Part shown: in pieces, positions 31,790 through 44,161 of the stretch
Layout: the number at the start of each line of letters is the position of its first letter
Position numbering within the stretch: position 1 is the first letter of the stretch
Assembly (NCBI GenBank): GCA_031769625.1
Contig: JAUIMM010000534.1
Coordinates: 8,014,001-8,078,000 of the forward strand
Source: Taudactylus pleione
Lineage: Eukaryota; Chordata; Amphibia; Anura; Myobatrachidae
Length of the DNA: 64,000 bases
Direction of reading: 5' to 3'
Made by a program: the position numbers and the translations under genes
The notes under the pieces: model-generated
What the model saw: only the letters and a program-made list of their open reading frames with translations
Told to the model about the DNA's origin: nothing
Databases searched by the model: none

Positions 31790-33694
31790 GTCACGCTCAC
31801 ACGTGTTGCTTTCACAACAATCTCCGTGAAATGCCTTTCAAATGTAGGCAAGTATGGGTAAGTGAAATGACTTTAAATAACTAATAAATCTAGCTTGAAT
31901 AATAACAGTGCGTCCCACTCCCTATATTTATCCTTCAAATTAAATTGAATTAAAACATTCTAATAACAAAGTTATGGTTTCGGATTACCATCTTGACTAT
32001 TATGTTTTTGAGATGCGTCATCAGGCTGCTCTCAGATGACAGATTTCGGTGCCTGGCAGCTGACAGCAATATGGAACAACAAACTTGAGTCCCTGTTCTC
32101 TGATCAAAGTGCAACGCTCACAGGCACCAACTGATTAGAGCCCGTGGCATGCGTCCACAATGCGTTGCGGGGGATGTATATTTACACCAGTCCAGCCATA
32201 GGATTCAGGATTCCTGCTGCAGCCCAGCATGTCAGCTTTCTATTTCATGTAAAGGTTTTGTTCTGCTTGCTCACTCTGACGTTTACATAGCACTGTGATG
32301 AGATTTTTCCATTTCGCCTGCCTGTCACATCTTGGAAACGGTCTCCGAGCTGGAGCTGGACCCAGGGATTGCTCTTTAACGAGTATTGATTGACATGGAA
32401 ACAGGCTCTTAACATGGGAGCTCAGAGAAGGGGCAGCTGCAGCAGTCACAAGGACTCTGCCAAGTGTTGGCTGTAGGCGGGAAAGGCTCAGGAACAATTG
32501 TATTTTCTGAGGCCTTTGATATTGTGCGCCTTATTTGTTGTTAATTGAATCTATTGCAGAATAAACCTGCCTGAAAGAAAAGAGTGTGGGTTAGAATTCT
32601 CTGCTCCTTTGAGGACTGAGTTTTTAAGGGAAAGGAAAAATCACCTTAATGGGTTTTTTAGAATTATACTAGCAATGTGATGGCACCAGTCACGAGACGT
32701 TGAAGGATATGGGGCATAGTGAGAGTTGCACCTTTAGCACTGTGCATGCTTCGTGGTTGAGCACAAGCTTCTATAAGATACTAGGAAGTCGTACGCATCT
32801 CTGCCACACCTCCACTTGCAGCTCATTGGGTGATCCAGGAGGGTGACCGTGGGGGCGATTGGTGGCAGCAGCCTCCCTCCCGGGCCCAGCACATGGTCGC
32901 TGCACTCTCCCTGCCCTGATGTGTGCACTTGGGTGCTCTGCGGCGCTGCTAGAGCCAGCACAGCAGTAGTGGGCAGGAGGGAAGTGTAACAAGGGATGGG
33001 CGATCACTCCCCTTGGATCCGCCACTGGAAAGGTGTAACTTGGCGGCAAGGTGCCGTCTAATACTTGTGTTTATCATGGGCATATCAGCGGACACAGAGA
33101 TCCACCTGATTTCAGATGGCACAAGGTATACAGCTGGAACAAATGATCACCAATATATAGGATGGCAATTGCAACAAGTGAATGGGCACAGGCGGTGCAA
33201 ATATCCTAATTTATTTCTTTGTAAGTAGTGGAAGCAGGTCCAACACCGTATCTAGGGGTCCAGGCATCCCTGGCAAAGTGAAGGACTTGACTAATACTTC
33301 TGCTCAGCTGCATCACGATGTAATGATTTTGCACGTACTGAGCCACAACTACATGGAGACTTTGTTACAGTCTGCAGAACCAGGAGACTGGACCAAAAAG
33401 CATGGCTGCGGTAATTTCCAGAGAGCCTTCCACAGTGTCGTATGACCGCGGGCCCTCCAGCAGATAAAAAGTGTGTTCGGCTGAGCCGGACGATCCCCCT
33501 TCAACAAGCGTCCCTGGCGAGCGCCATCCTGGGCAACCGGTAAATACAAAAAGAAAACAAATTTTCACAACCTTTGGCGCTGCCCCATATAGTAGCAGAA
33601 AAAAGATCAAAATATAAGTCGGTAAATACCGGTAAATACGCCTCCTGTGCTGGTATATAGAAATCAACCCCAATGACTCTAGGAACTGTTACTT
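31790..33694. other. No gene recognised
   Basis: Mostly unique-looking. A hAT-type right end, GATCACTCCCCTTGGATCC then GCCACTG, stands at 33001-33028 without an identified partner. 32260-32500 is non-repetitive and balanced in composition and might be conserved, but that cannot be judged here. Confidence 0.4.
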
Positions 33695-34623
33695 TGGCTC
33701 TATTTATTACAATCCGCATATTGAATGCAGATTGCAGTGTGATATTATTGAATTCAGGCAATATCACAGGGATTTACTACAAATCCCTTGCAGGGGCAGA
33801 GCTTGTGATAAAGCTCTGTCCCTGCGAATCCCCTCCGCACACTAATCACGGTATTTTCACAAAAAATACCGTGACAAAGTGCCCGCGCATGCGCCGACCG
33901 GCCACCACTGCTACCCCCCGGTGCTAAGCTCCGCCCCTTGTGGAAAGCCCTGCCCCCCGTGATCGTGACCCCCCTCCCCCCCGCGGCCCCCCCTTTTCTT
34001 TAATTACACTTACCTGCATGATCCGGGCCCCCGGTGATGTCCTCCATGCCTCCGATCAGGTGATCTCCCATACTGCAATGGGACCCGAGCACCTGATGAC
34101 CGGGCCGCAGTGCACTATGGGAGACCAGCTGACCGGAGGGGAGACATCACCGGAGGCCCGATCACCGGTCCCTGGAATCAGGTAAGTAAAACATTTTTTT
34201 GACAATTTTGTTTTTCTTTTTTTTACAGTAATCAGCTTGCGGTCTGTTTAGACCACACAGATGATTACTGGGACCGACTCTCGGTTCTGCCCCCCCGTTA
34301 GAGCAGGGCAGGAGGCCGGTAACCGGGGGAGACCCTGGATAACGCCACCTCCAGTTGGCGTTATTATCACAGGTCTTTCCCCGATATTTTTTTACAATTT
34401 ATTTTTATTTTTATTTGGTCGGATCACATTTTCCATTACAATTATGGGAAATGCGATCTGCTTACTAATAATAAGTGATACTTAGGGGTTGGAGTAGAAT
34501 TTTACAAATTCTACTCCAATTGCCCTGTAATAACTAAAGGTGATACTAAAATAATGTGAAAAGGGTGTGAAAACACCCTTTTTCACTTAATTTTAGTAAA
34601 AATAATGTTAATAAATAGAGCCC
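33695..34623. mobile_element. GGGCTCTATTTATTA-family element, copy 1
   Basis: The left end GGCTCTATTTATTAC mirrors the right GTTAATAAATAGAGCCC. In order: AATATCACAGGGATTTACTA, AGGGGCAGAGCTTG hairpin, ACTTACCTGCATGATC, a GC-rich palindromic core, ACAGTAATCAGCTTGCGGTC, and AAGGGTGTGAAAACACCCTT. The second copy at 52515 keeps the whole order. Short frames across it are not conserved as protein. No target duplication is certain. Confidence 0.75.
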
Positions 34624-35296
34624 TATGTCCAGCTTCAGGACTCCATGTTTTACAATTCTTGACCTATTTTTTATCAAAAACAGAAAAAACAAGTCTAAAC
34701 TCCATCGCTGCCCGAGGCACAGCGAGTAACAGGGCCATTGCTACGGCACTACATACCTCTATATGTAACTAGTGACACAGATATCCTGGGCAGCTCATAA
34801 TAAAGATAAATGCTGGTTTAATATCAAAATATATTAAATGAAAGTCACAGCAACTGCACAACCACCTTGCAGACTGATTCATCTTCTTTAAGATTTCTCC
34901 CCAGATGTTATTTTTCCAAGTGGATGATTTTATATTATTCTCTTAAATTAAAGAGTCTTTTGTAATTCACGAGAGATTGTTGTCATGTAACTAGACACTC
35001 AATGAAATCAGCCACTAGGAAAATCTTCAATATCCCTGTACGTTTATTAGCAAAGTTGCTAGAGGCTAACAAGCCTGTAGAAGAGTTGGGATGTGATAAT
35101 GCCAGTAAATGACATTTGCTTAGCACCACCCCAGTTCATCCTTGCCTAATAACCTGTAGTTTCCCAGGAGAATAATGAATTTAGGGAGTTCTGCCAGGCG
35201 AGTAGACAGCCCTCCAGGATCCTGTTCTCTTCTCCAGCTCAGTGGCTGGGGCCCCTTTTGATGCAATTTGTTGTGGACAGAATCATCATGACCCTG
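34624..35296. other. No gene recognised
   Basis: AT-rich, apparently single-copy sequence within this window. Confidence 0.45.
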
Positions 35297-35955
35297 GGGC
35301 TGATTCAGTATGGATCACAACTGCGCATGCAATAGCGATTACGCATACACTCTCACTGCGAAGATATGCTAATCATCTGTGTCATTGCAGCACAACATAA
35401 GGATGCGCACGCCATAGACTTCAATGGGAGAACGCCGGCCGTGTCTAGTCGCGGCCCAGTGAGAGCTCCGCTATGCCGGGATGCGTGACGCTGTGCCCAC
35501 GCATTGCGGCAACAATAAAGATAGCTCCATCTGTACCTTACACACATCCGTAATACTTAGCGAGACTTCGAAACCATCGGTAACTTCGAGTACCATCGCA
35601 GCCTCTCGCACGCTTGCACAAGCTCTGACCTTACTCAGGAACTGCTGACCTCATTGCACACAGTGGGTAAACAAGCTGCGTATGGCATCGCAATAGCTAA
35701 TTTATGCACGCCCCTACAACGGCGGTCAAATGCACTGGCACACCTACGTTTCTCTGACCATCCCGCCCCGTCACCCCCACAAACGGTACTTCCCATCAAT
35801 CATTCTGCGATGGGTCTGGCTCAGCGTAGACACTGCAATCGCAGTCCCAATCGCAGTGGTGTGTTCACGCACGCGCACTGCAATGCATACGCAAAACGCA
35901 ACAATCGGCCGACTGCATGCGTAATCGCAATTGCGTTCCTTGCTGAATCAGGCCC
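35297..35955. mobile_element. GGGCCTGATTCAG-family element
   Basis: GGGGCTGATTCAGTATGG on the left and CTTGCTGAATCAGGCCCC on the right. The interior resembles 55733-56845 (GCATGCAATAGCG, ATCGGTAAC, GCAATTGCG). Flanking duplication unclear. Confidence 0.7.
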
Positions 35956-36113
35956 CCAGTCCCCTGCTTTTCTCTTCATTACACCATGGTAAGGTATGGG
36001 CATCAATGGCTCAAATCATGACGCTACATTCCCCATACCTCTCACCTAGGTATACCCAATCCTGATTTCCCGGAGGCCTGCATGAAATAGCAGGTAAGTA
36101 GTTGCACATCTTA

Positions 36114-36435
36114 AGCTGGGTACACACTGACCGATACATTGGGCAATCAATGGCCAATGATATCTGCCGCCTGTCGGGCAGTGTGTAACCGCCGACGTTC
36201 ACTGACATATCGCATTGGCTGTGCTGCACAGCCGATGGACAGATATGTCTGCAGTCATATCTGCCCATCGGCAGGTGTGTACGTGTACACACAGAGCGGC
36301 AGCCACGAGGACACGCCCCCTGGACGTCGGGATCTGCTGGCAGACACAGATGATGGTTGTTCAGTGTGTACGAACAACCCCATCATCTGCATATCACTCG
36401 ATCTGCAGATATATCTGTATAGTGTGTACCCACCG
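36114..36435. mobile_element. Palindromic MITE, GGGTACACACT family
   Basis: AGCTGGGTACACACTG is mirrored by AGTGTGTACCCACCG. TTA flanks both ends (36111-36113 and 36436-36438). A TWA duplication suggests PIF/Harbinger. A short relative is at 38641-38705. Confidence 0.75.
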
Positions 36436-36794
36436 TTAGTCTATATAGATTACACACACCGGTTTGACTGCACCAATTGAGCGAAAGCCAGGGGTGGGAA
36501 AAATGGGAATAGATAATGAGAACTGAATGAGAGTAGGTAAGTGGAGAAGCAAAGAGATGATAAGATGATAAGGTTATCCGTGAGTACAGGAAGACTTACA
36601 CAGGTATTGTACACATACGCACTAGAGATGTCTTCAGAAACATAGAGCGGACACCATGTTCCCGGAGACCTGCATATGCGAAGTAGCCTCTGGCACAAAG
36701 CTATTGTCTATTGTGCTGCCGGAGAGGAGGGGGCCCACTCGGAGGCTACACACGGGCCTCCTCTCTTAAACTGCCCCGTTAAATACAGGAATTG

Positions 36795-37160
36795 GCATGA
36801 AATACCGCCGGCCGCATGCCTAAACCTAAGTCCCCCGGGGGGGTGCCTAACCCTAAGTCCCCACCGGGGGTGCCTAACCCTAACCCTCCCTCCCCCTAGC
36901 CTAAACCTAACCCTCCTGGGGGGGTGCCTAACCCTAAGTCCCCCCCGGGAGCCCTAAACCTAACCCTCCCCCCCGCGGCTGTCCGCTCGCGGCGCCCGGC
37001 ATCACTACGATCGTGATGCCGGGCGCCAGTCTCCCGGCATCGGGGAAATGCGGGCGTCTACATCTAGACGCCCGGCATTTCACCCTTGCCGGGATAAGAC
37101 AGTCGGGAAGCCGGCTGCCGGTATTTAGGCAGTCGGCTTCCCGATTGCCTCCCTAAATAC
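36795..37160. mobile_element. GC-rich hairpin element with CCTAACCCTAAGTCCCCC repeats
   Basis: CATGAAATACCGCCGGC is partly mirrored by CAGCCGGCTTCCCGACTG/GCCGGTATTT. Between them are CCTAACCCTAAGTCCC repeats, the complement of the GGTTAGG units at 5275, and the palindrome GGCATCACTACGATCGTGATGCC. Ends approximate. Confidence 0.5.
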
Positions 37161-37162
37161 AG

Positions 37163-37335
37163 TATATACTATATACTAATATTATAAGAACGTTGTGTCT
37201 GTTTGTTTGTTCCAAGTTGGTGCAAAAACTACTGAATCGATTTTCATGAAAACTGCATGATTTTGTGGTGGAAACTCCTAGAAATAACCTGCGCTTTATT
37301 TCATCTCGATCCGTCAAGTTAAAGCTGAGTAAAAA
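37163..37335. other. Helitron-like fragment (tentative)
   Basis: ATACTAATATTATAAGAACG followed by TGTTTGTTTGTTCC and CTACTGAATCGATTTTCATG. The phrase around ATCGATTTTCATGAAA is common in Helitron-like repeats, but no CTRR hairpin end is identified. Confidence 0.3.
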
Positions 37336-37561
37336 CTAGAGATAAGCGGGTCAGGTTCTCAGAGAACCGGACCCACCCAAACTTTGAAATCTGGAGCGAG
37401 ATCCAAATGCGGCTCAAGGTTTCCCACGTGACTCAGATCTCAAAACAAGGCAAACGTCATCCTCCCGCTGTCAGATTCTCACAGGTTTTGGATTACATAT
37501 AGGTTCCTTGCAATCTGCGCCATTTTCACTCCGGCTGTGTAGAGAGAAGCCAGCAGACTAA

Positions 37562-38034
37562 AGCCCTGATTCAGAGCCGCTTGCTGCTGGCGGCCGCTCG
37601 CAGGGCTCGTGGATGTGTTTTTTTGGTCTCCAGCCACTCGCAAAGCTGTGCGTGCGCACTGGAGACCATCGCAATAATCGTGACCATCGGCCTTACGACG
37701 AGACCCTGGGGTAGGGTCTAGCTGCTGCAAGGCTGAGTGGACTTCCTGCTCTAATAGAGCAGGAAGTCCACTACTGACATCAATAGTGATGTAGTTGGTC
37801 CGCCCAACAAACACCAGGCGTTCCTAAGGGAACGCCTGCGTTTGTGCAGCCACCCCCCCCTACCCACCCACAAAACGGGGCGAGTTGTCACTCGCTATTG
37901 ACAGCTGCCCTGTTTTGTTGCGAGCCCTGTAGCGACTGAACTTCAGTCGCTCAGCGGGGCTCGTGCACGCCGGACGCAGCGCATGCACAGTGCACAATCA
38001 TAGAGACGCTTGCGAGCGGCTCTGAATGAGCTCC
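37562..38034. mobile_element. GGGCCTGATTCAG-family element
   Basis: GCCCTGATTCAGAGCCGCTT is mirrored by GCGAGCGGCTCTGAATGAGC. It lies inside the degenerate hAT. Confidence 0.7.
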
Positions 38035-38132
38035 TAAGTCACTGTCAGTCACTCAGTGTGTGTCCAGTTGGGTCTTGGGCTGAAGGCTGCTGTATAGTTC
38101 ATAAAGGGGGGCTTCCTTCAGTAGGGTGCTGC

Positions 38133-39970
38133 CAGAGGCGTCACTAGGGCTGGTGTCACCCAGTGCTATAACTCATGGTGACACCCCCCCTCCAAAAAAA
38201 AAAAATTGATATGCAGCTCCACGAACTCTCCCCAAATACCAGTCCAGCAATCACACTTACACAATGCCCCCAATAGTGGTGCCCCGTAGATTGCAGTGAC
38301 CGCCAGATAATACAGAGAGCGTCGTAGTAACCGCCAGATAATGTAGAGAGTCACAGTGAATGCCAGATACTGCAGAGACCATCATAGTCACAGTGAATGC
38401 CAGATAATGCAGAGACCATCATTGACCCACATATAACACATAATATGAATACACCCCTTATACACACAGAAACACAATAATTATACCCACGCACATACAT
38501 TAATCACCATCCCCAGCATAGACAGTATTACCTCCCCAAGTTAAAAACAAATACACCCTCCCCCATTGAATAAATATATCATCCCCCTAGGTCTGATGGG
38601 CAATGTCGCTGACGAAACGTGGGAGCAACCCTCGTCAGTGACATAGCGGGTACACACTGGCCGATATGCCCGATATGTACATATCTTCTAGTGTGTACCT
38701 GGCATTAGGTTTAGGGAGGGGAGGTTAGGTTTAGGCACCAGGGGGGAGGGTTAGGCACTAGGTGGGGAGGGATAGGGTTATGCACTAGAGGTGAAAGGGT
38801 TAGGCACTAGACGAGAGGGTTAGGGTTAGGCACTAGGGGAGAGGATTAGGGATAGGCACTAGGGGAGAGTATTAAGGTGTGGGGAGGGGGAGGTTAGGGT
38901 TAGACACTAGGAGGGGAGGGTTAGGGTTATGCACTAGAGGTGAGAGGGTTAGGGTTAGGCGCTAGGAGAGAGTGTTAGGGGGTGCGGGGAGGGGGAGGTT
39001 AGGGTTAGGCACAAGGAGGGGAGGGTTAGGCACTAGGAGGGGAGGGTTAGGGTGCAGGGAGGAGGAGGTTAGGTTTAGGCACTGGGGAGGGAGGGTTAGG
39101 GGTTATGGTTAGGGGTATGGAGAGGGGGAGGGTTAGGCACTGGGGGGTTTGGGATAGGCACTAGGGGGGAGGTTTAGGGTGCGGGGAGGGGGAGGTTAGG
39201 TTTAGGCATTGGGGAGGGAGGGTTAGGGGTTATGGTTAGGGGTATGGAGTAGGAAATAAAGGACAGGGACAACACAGCCCCTGCAGGCACAGGTCTAACA
39301 TAACAAACACACACACAATGACAGGTAATGCTCCCCCTCCTCCCTCATTTAATTATTTACATCCCATTACACCTACTGTATACGCTGTGCTGGCTGCTGC
39401 TGTCTCCCAGTTCCTTCTCATCCTCGCTGACTGAGAGGTCAGAGGGTCACGCTGGGAAGAAGCAGGGACCATGTACAAACTACTTGTCAGTATTCAAGTG
39501 TAATCAACAGTGTCTGAATACACTTGAACACTGGAAAAATGTTTTGTAGACTGTCCCTGCTTGTTCCCAGCGTGACGATCTATCAGACAGCAGCGAGGAG
39601 CAGAAGCTCAGCTGCCATCCATCCACCCCAGCGGCTTCAGCCAGGCTGATCAGTAATCAGCCCCCTGTCCTCTAGCGCTTGCACGCCCGCCCCACATGGA
39701 GGGGACTGCATGAGGAGCTCAGCCGCACTTACTGTATAGAAGGCTGCCGCTGGCTGTCTCAGTGTGACAGGCGCAGCGGCAGCTGGCAGAAGCAAAAACT
39801 GTCTGAGCAGGCAGCTGCTTCAGGGAGAGCGCCTCTCCAGCCTGGCGTCTCCCTGCAGTGCAGGACCTGCTGAGCGGGGGGTGGGGATGAGTCGGATTTT
39901 GGTGTCACCCCCTTGGAGGGTGACACCCGGTGCGGCCCGCACCCACCGCACCCCCCTTGTGACGCCACTG
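38133..39970. mobile_element. hAT-like element, CAGAGGCGTCACTAGGG ends
   Basis: The left CAGAGGCGTCACTAGGG and the reverse-complemented right CAGTGGCGTCACAAGGG are near-identical ends. The perfect 8-bp duplication GGTGCTGC lies at 38125-38132 and 39971-39978. The interior carries GTCACCC-type subterminal motifs, a diverged 58-bp-type repeat (38285-38430) and a G-rich GGTTAGGCAC array (38700-39250). No transposase. Confidence 0.9.
38700..39250. repeat. G-rich GGTTAGGCACTAGGGG tandem repeat
   Basis: Irregular units of about 25-35 bp combine GGGTTAGGCACTAGG with GGGGAGGGTTAGG. They occur as an internal block, not as perfect TTAGGG telomere units. Confidence 0.8.
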
Positions 39971-40689
39971 GGTGCTGCAGCTGCTGTGTCACTTGTCCTG
40001 TCAATTAACTGTGGCTGTTGTTATCTTGTCCATCAGGCTAGGGCTGCATTCCATAAAGGGGAGCTGTGTTGTTCAAGGGGGGGGTGTTCTGTCAGTCAAT
40101 TAGCGGTGCTCTTCCCCAGTGTAAAAAATAAAAATAAAAATGCTTTTTTCCTTTCTTTTTTTTTGTGTGCTTTAGCAACTTAGTTGCGCTATTATTGTTT
40201 GGTGACACTGCCGCAGTTTATCGTCCTCATATTTGTGACTTTGCAGGTGGTCTGTCCGCACTCGGCAGGAGTGCTTTGCTGTCCATAAAGAAGGGGTGCT
40301 GTCTGTGATGTTCATCAAGGGGCTGCTGCCTCGTTCAGGAGTGCTCTCCCCCAGTGTTAAAAAAAATTAAAGAGAAATAAAATGAATATTATCAATCCAC
40401 AAAAAAATCTATATTTTTTTTATTGTGTGTGTGCATTAGCAACTTAGTGTAGCTGCGCTATTATTGTTTGGTGACACTTCCGGCCAGACCGTAGTTTATA
40501 GTCCACGTATTTGTGACTCTGCAGGTGGTCGGAGAACTACAGGCTGCTTTCCTCTGATGTAAATAGCAAGTCTTGGTCCCATTATTCCTAACAACCTCCC
40601 TGAGTACAAAGTAAACTTCTGTTTACAGTATGTTCTAGCAGCACCTCCACAAGCAAGGCCACCTCATTTCAATTAGATATATAAAAATT

Positions 40690-41720
40690 AAAAAACCTCC
40701 TCCAGATCAAGGATGTCTTTTAGGAATTGGGATAGATGCCTAGTATCATGTAGGATCCCTTTAGCCCGGTGAAGTGCAGTAACTCTACGTGACATCGATT
40801 CTACAAGTGGACAGAAGACCTTTGGAGAGATGTTGACCCATGCCATCTGGTCAGCTTCCCACAGCTCCCTGATATTTGTAGGTGCAGGATCTTAGGTGCA
40901 AATGGACCTCTCCACCACATCCCATAAATGCTCAATTGGGTTCATGTCGGGCGAACATGATGACCACACCATTCATCGTAACTCTCCAGAATGATCCTCA
41001 AACCAATTCTGGACAGCATTATCCTGTTGGAATATTTCATCCTTGTGGGGGTTCATTAAGCAATGCAATGTAGCAGTTACTGGTCAATGACGTGTTCAGG
41101 CGGAGCAGCGGACCAAACCATGCCACATGAACACACCCAACACCATTATGGAACCACCACCAGCCTGCATGGTACCTTGTTGACTACTGGGTTCCATGGC
41201 CTCATGGGGTCTGAGTCACACTCGCATGCTACAATCTGCCCAAAACAACTGGAACTGTGACTTATCGGACCACGCCACAAGGTGCCAGTCCTCCAGAGTC
41301 CAATTAGTGACATCACAAACCCAGGTGAGGTGCTGTGTCCGGTGTCGTCGTGTTAACAGGGGCACTCTGGTGGGCCTTCTGCTCCCATATCCCATGGAAG
41401 CTAAAGAACGCTGCACTGACTTGCTGGATATATGTCTGGTACCTCCTGCATTGAATGTGGATGTGATTTGAGCCAGTGTCGCTTGTTTGTTACCACAGAG
41501 AATTCTGGCCAGATGCCGCTAGTCACAATCATTACACACCCGTGGTCAGCGCACCTGTGGTCGGCCACTGCACTGTCCATGGTGGGTGGTAATGCCTTTC
41601 ATGAGGAATTCCCGGTACACACATGACACTGTAGATCGAGGAATGTTGAATGTCTGCACAACTTCGGAATTAAAATGTCCCATCCGTCGGGCACCTACTA
41701 TCATGTCCCGTTATAGAGAT
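40690..41720 (-). pseudogene. Tc1-like transposase, decayed
   Basis: Tc1 transposases bind TIRs through paired helix-turn-helix domains and cut with a DDE core. On the minus strand, order from 41720: NIPRSTVSCVYREFLMKGI (HTH end), RHLARI..NKQATLAQITSTFN, MQRSLASMGYGSRRPTRVPL (41416), LVAWSDKSQFQLF (first Asp, in WSD), and IFQQDNAVQNWFEDHSGE (second Asp). SPDMNPIEHLWDVVERSIC carries the Glu. Multiple stops and frameshifts break the reading; only 41416-41216 is open for 66 codons. This subfamily differs from the Tc1 at 44162. TIRs were not identified. Confidence 0.85.
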
Positions 41721-41800
41721 AGAATAAAATGCTCAATACTGTAAATTTTATGGATACTAAAGATCGTGATTACCCTAGAGATTATAAACTTGCGCACAGG

Positions 41801-42094
41801 GGGCCTGATTCAGAGATGGACAGATTTACACAGCCACACACAAACGACGGTCGCAATGGTTGCACCTTCGGTGAGGCTGCGGGAACTGAAGCTTCCCGCA
41901 GCCTGGCCGGTGTCTGCTCACACAAGAGGCCAGGAATCTGTATCCGCCAACCCAGTCCCTTGCCTCGTCCCTCCCAGAAAACGAACGGCGTCCAGGCACG
42001 CCCCCCCAAACATCGCAGCATGTCAATCATGCTGCGGCTTGGGATGTCTGCGAGCGAGTTTGCAGGACCCGTTCTGACCATGTGAATCAGGCCC
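41801..42094. mobile_element. GGGCCTGATTCAG-family element, short copy
   Basis: It starts GGGCCTGATTCAGAG and ends GTGAATCAGGCCC, with duplication AGG at 41798-41800 and 42095-42097. The arms carry the mirrored pair CGGTCGCAATGG and GCAGCATGTCAATCATG. Confidence 0.75.
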
Positions 42095-42274
42095 AGGGCC
42101 CTCTTACCTCTTTGTCTATCTTGTTTTATTAATACCAATGATAATTTACAGCGGGGTCTTCAGTATTGCTTATACAAATTGTCACATGAGTATACAGTAT
42201 TTGTAGGAGTTTAGATGTATATTTAGCAGCACTTGACTAATGTATTCTATATGAGTCTGAATCAGAGTTGGGAG

Positions 42275-42658
42275 CATACTTGCCTACCCTCATGATTCAG
42301 CCGGGAGCTTCCCGAAAATCGGGTGACGCTCCCGGCCCCCTGGAAAGACAGGCAAGCCTCCCGGCAACCCGTCCGCTTCCCCCCATTACAGTATAAACCC
42401 CAGCAGCAGGGGGCCGGGACGCGATTCGCGCTGAATCGCGTCATCGTGGCCTCTCCCCTGCTTCACAATGCCATTAATAACGGCATTGTGAAGAGGGGGA
42501 AGGGCCACGATGACGCGATTGCACTGTCACGCCCTAAACTCCGCCCCCAAAATATTGTAATTTCCCGACCACGCCCCCTTTTTACACACAACCCCCCCCT
42601 GCCGAGAATGCCCAACAGCTCCCTCCCGGGAGGAGGGAGCGAGAAGTCGGCAAGTATG
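42275..42658. mobile_element. CATACTTGCC-family hAT-like element, full copy
   Basis: CATACTTGCCTACCC on the left and CGGCAAGTATG on the right, with the perfect 8-bp duplication GTTGGGAG at 42267-42274 and 42659-42666. The interior inverted repeat CCTCTCCCCTGCTTCACAATG / CATTGTGAAGAGGGGGA flanks GCCATTAATAACGGC. Confidence 0.9.
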
Positions 42659-43369
42659 GTTGGGAGCAAAGAAAAAGTACGGGGATTCTCTGCACAAACC
42701 ATGCACATGGATTATTATTATTATATTTTATTCTGTTTATGCAGGGTAAATACTGACTGCTTGTGCATTTAGCCCAGAAATACTGGATAGCTTCTTCTTC
42801 TAATACTGCAATTTATAATTTAGCTAGGACACTCCCCACAATTTCATCCTACACAAAAGCTTTAGACCATGGCTGTCACTGGGTGTATTCAAGCAGTGTT
42901 GCCCAGGGCCGTCAAGAGCTCTAATGCGCCCTGGTAATGATGGGGGCAATGCCAATTCTGGGGATGTGGCTACACCCACTCCCCAAAAACCTGAATAAAC
43001 AGAGCGTTGCTCTGTGAAGCAGCGCAGGGGACATCTCTAGGGGAGAGGGGGCAGCTCCAGGAGGACATTTTTCTCTGCCCACTACTTCTGCAGCCGAGTC
43101 TGTATAGCAACGCAGCCGCACGTCCGCAGCAGTTTCCTCTCTGTCACTGCCTGATGTGCAGCTGTGCTGCTATACAGGCGATGACGCAGCAGTAGTGGGG
43201 GCGGTTGCTGACCTAGGCCCTTCCAACCGGTTCGGGCAAGTAATACCCACCCCCCCTCTTGGTGCCCCTCCTGCTGCCACTCAGGATGCAAGACTGTGGG
43301 TGTGGAGCCATTGATGCAACAATGCCACATGTATTTGATAAGTTAACAAATATTAACTTTTTCTCCAGC

Positions 43370-43710
43370 TGAATCGCGTCATCATGGCCCCGCCCCAGCT
43401 TCGCAATGCCGTTAATCTCGGGATGGGTCATTGCCGCATCACGCCCCCTTTTGCCGAGACACGTTCCCCACCATGGAAGTCCGACAGCACCCTCCCGGAA
43501 AGGAGGGAGCTAAAAGTTGGGAAGTATGAGCTTATGGAGGTTCCGTGGGTTATGTCACATAGTATTACTCCTTATTCACGTTACACCACACAGTAATACC
43601 CCTTATTCATGTTATATCACACAGTAGTGCCCCTTATTCATGTTATGCCACACAGTAGTGATGCTGATTCTATACATAATGCCACATAGTAGTAGTGCCC
43701 ATTAAATACA
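43370..43710. mobile_element. CATACTTGCC-family right part and short CACAGTAGTGCCCC array
   Basis: TGAATCGCGTCATCATGGCC through GGAGGGAGCTAAAAG and GGGAAGTATG (43527) matches the right half of the family. It is followed at 43550-43710 by CACACAGTAGTGCCCCTTA units, the minisatellite motif seen elsewhere. Confidence 0.55.
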
Positions 43711-44161
43711 TAATTCCACACACGGGTGTTATATAAATAAACGATAACGCACAGCATGGCATGGTGCGTCTAGAAGGGCTGTTTAATGCGCAAGGAAGTA
43801 AGATGTATGTGGACACATCTGTAAATTATTTGGTCCGGGGTCCGTGCTAAGGGTCCCCGGACCAAATCATTTATTCATGGTCTCTTTCATACTGTCAAAT
43901 TTGGAAAAAGAACACTGCACAGTGAAGATACAAAGAATTCCATCTCTGGTCTACTAAAATTTTAATCTTCTAGGATGAATACAAGAGGGACTGCACGTAG
44001 CTGCAGGTACGAATCTACCACCCCGAGTATGCTCATGTCTGCAACTTTGGACTATTCTAGTGTACTTTACCTATCTACAGGAATGTTTTTTAACTAGTGA
44101 CTCTGATACCAGGACCTATTGGTCGGGACTTACACTTATTCGCTAAACTTCTGAATATATA

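Larger units (their letters stand above)
37341..40560 (+). mobile_element. Degenerate relative of the 11957 hAT, interrupted twice
   Basis: AGAGATAAGCGGGTCAGG, then GACTCAGATCTCAAAACAAG, GTCATCCTCCCGCTG and GCGCCATTTTCACTCCGGCT align in order with the left 200 bp of the element at 11957. After inserts at 37562-38034 and 38133-39970 the leader resumes (CATAAAGGGGAGCTGTG). It includes a two-copy repeat about 265 bp apart, GCGCTATTATTGTTTGGTG at 40186 and 40455. No transposase remains. The right limit is uncertain. Confidence 0.5.

Noticed and set aside
32240..32497. 85-codon minus-strand frame as a host exon
   Set aside because: Short, no recognisable domain and no clear splice sites; kept only as an unannotated unique stretch.
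36139..36480. 113-codon frame on the plus strand
   Set aside because: Lies inside the palindromic GGGTACACACT MITE; no domain and not expected to be translated.
38700..39250. Interstitial telomere array
   Set aside because: Units are 25-35 bp, not runs of TTAGGG, and the block lies inside a hAT-like element.
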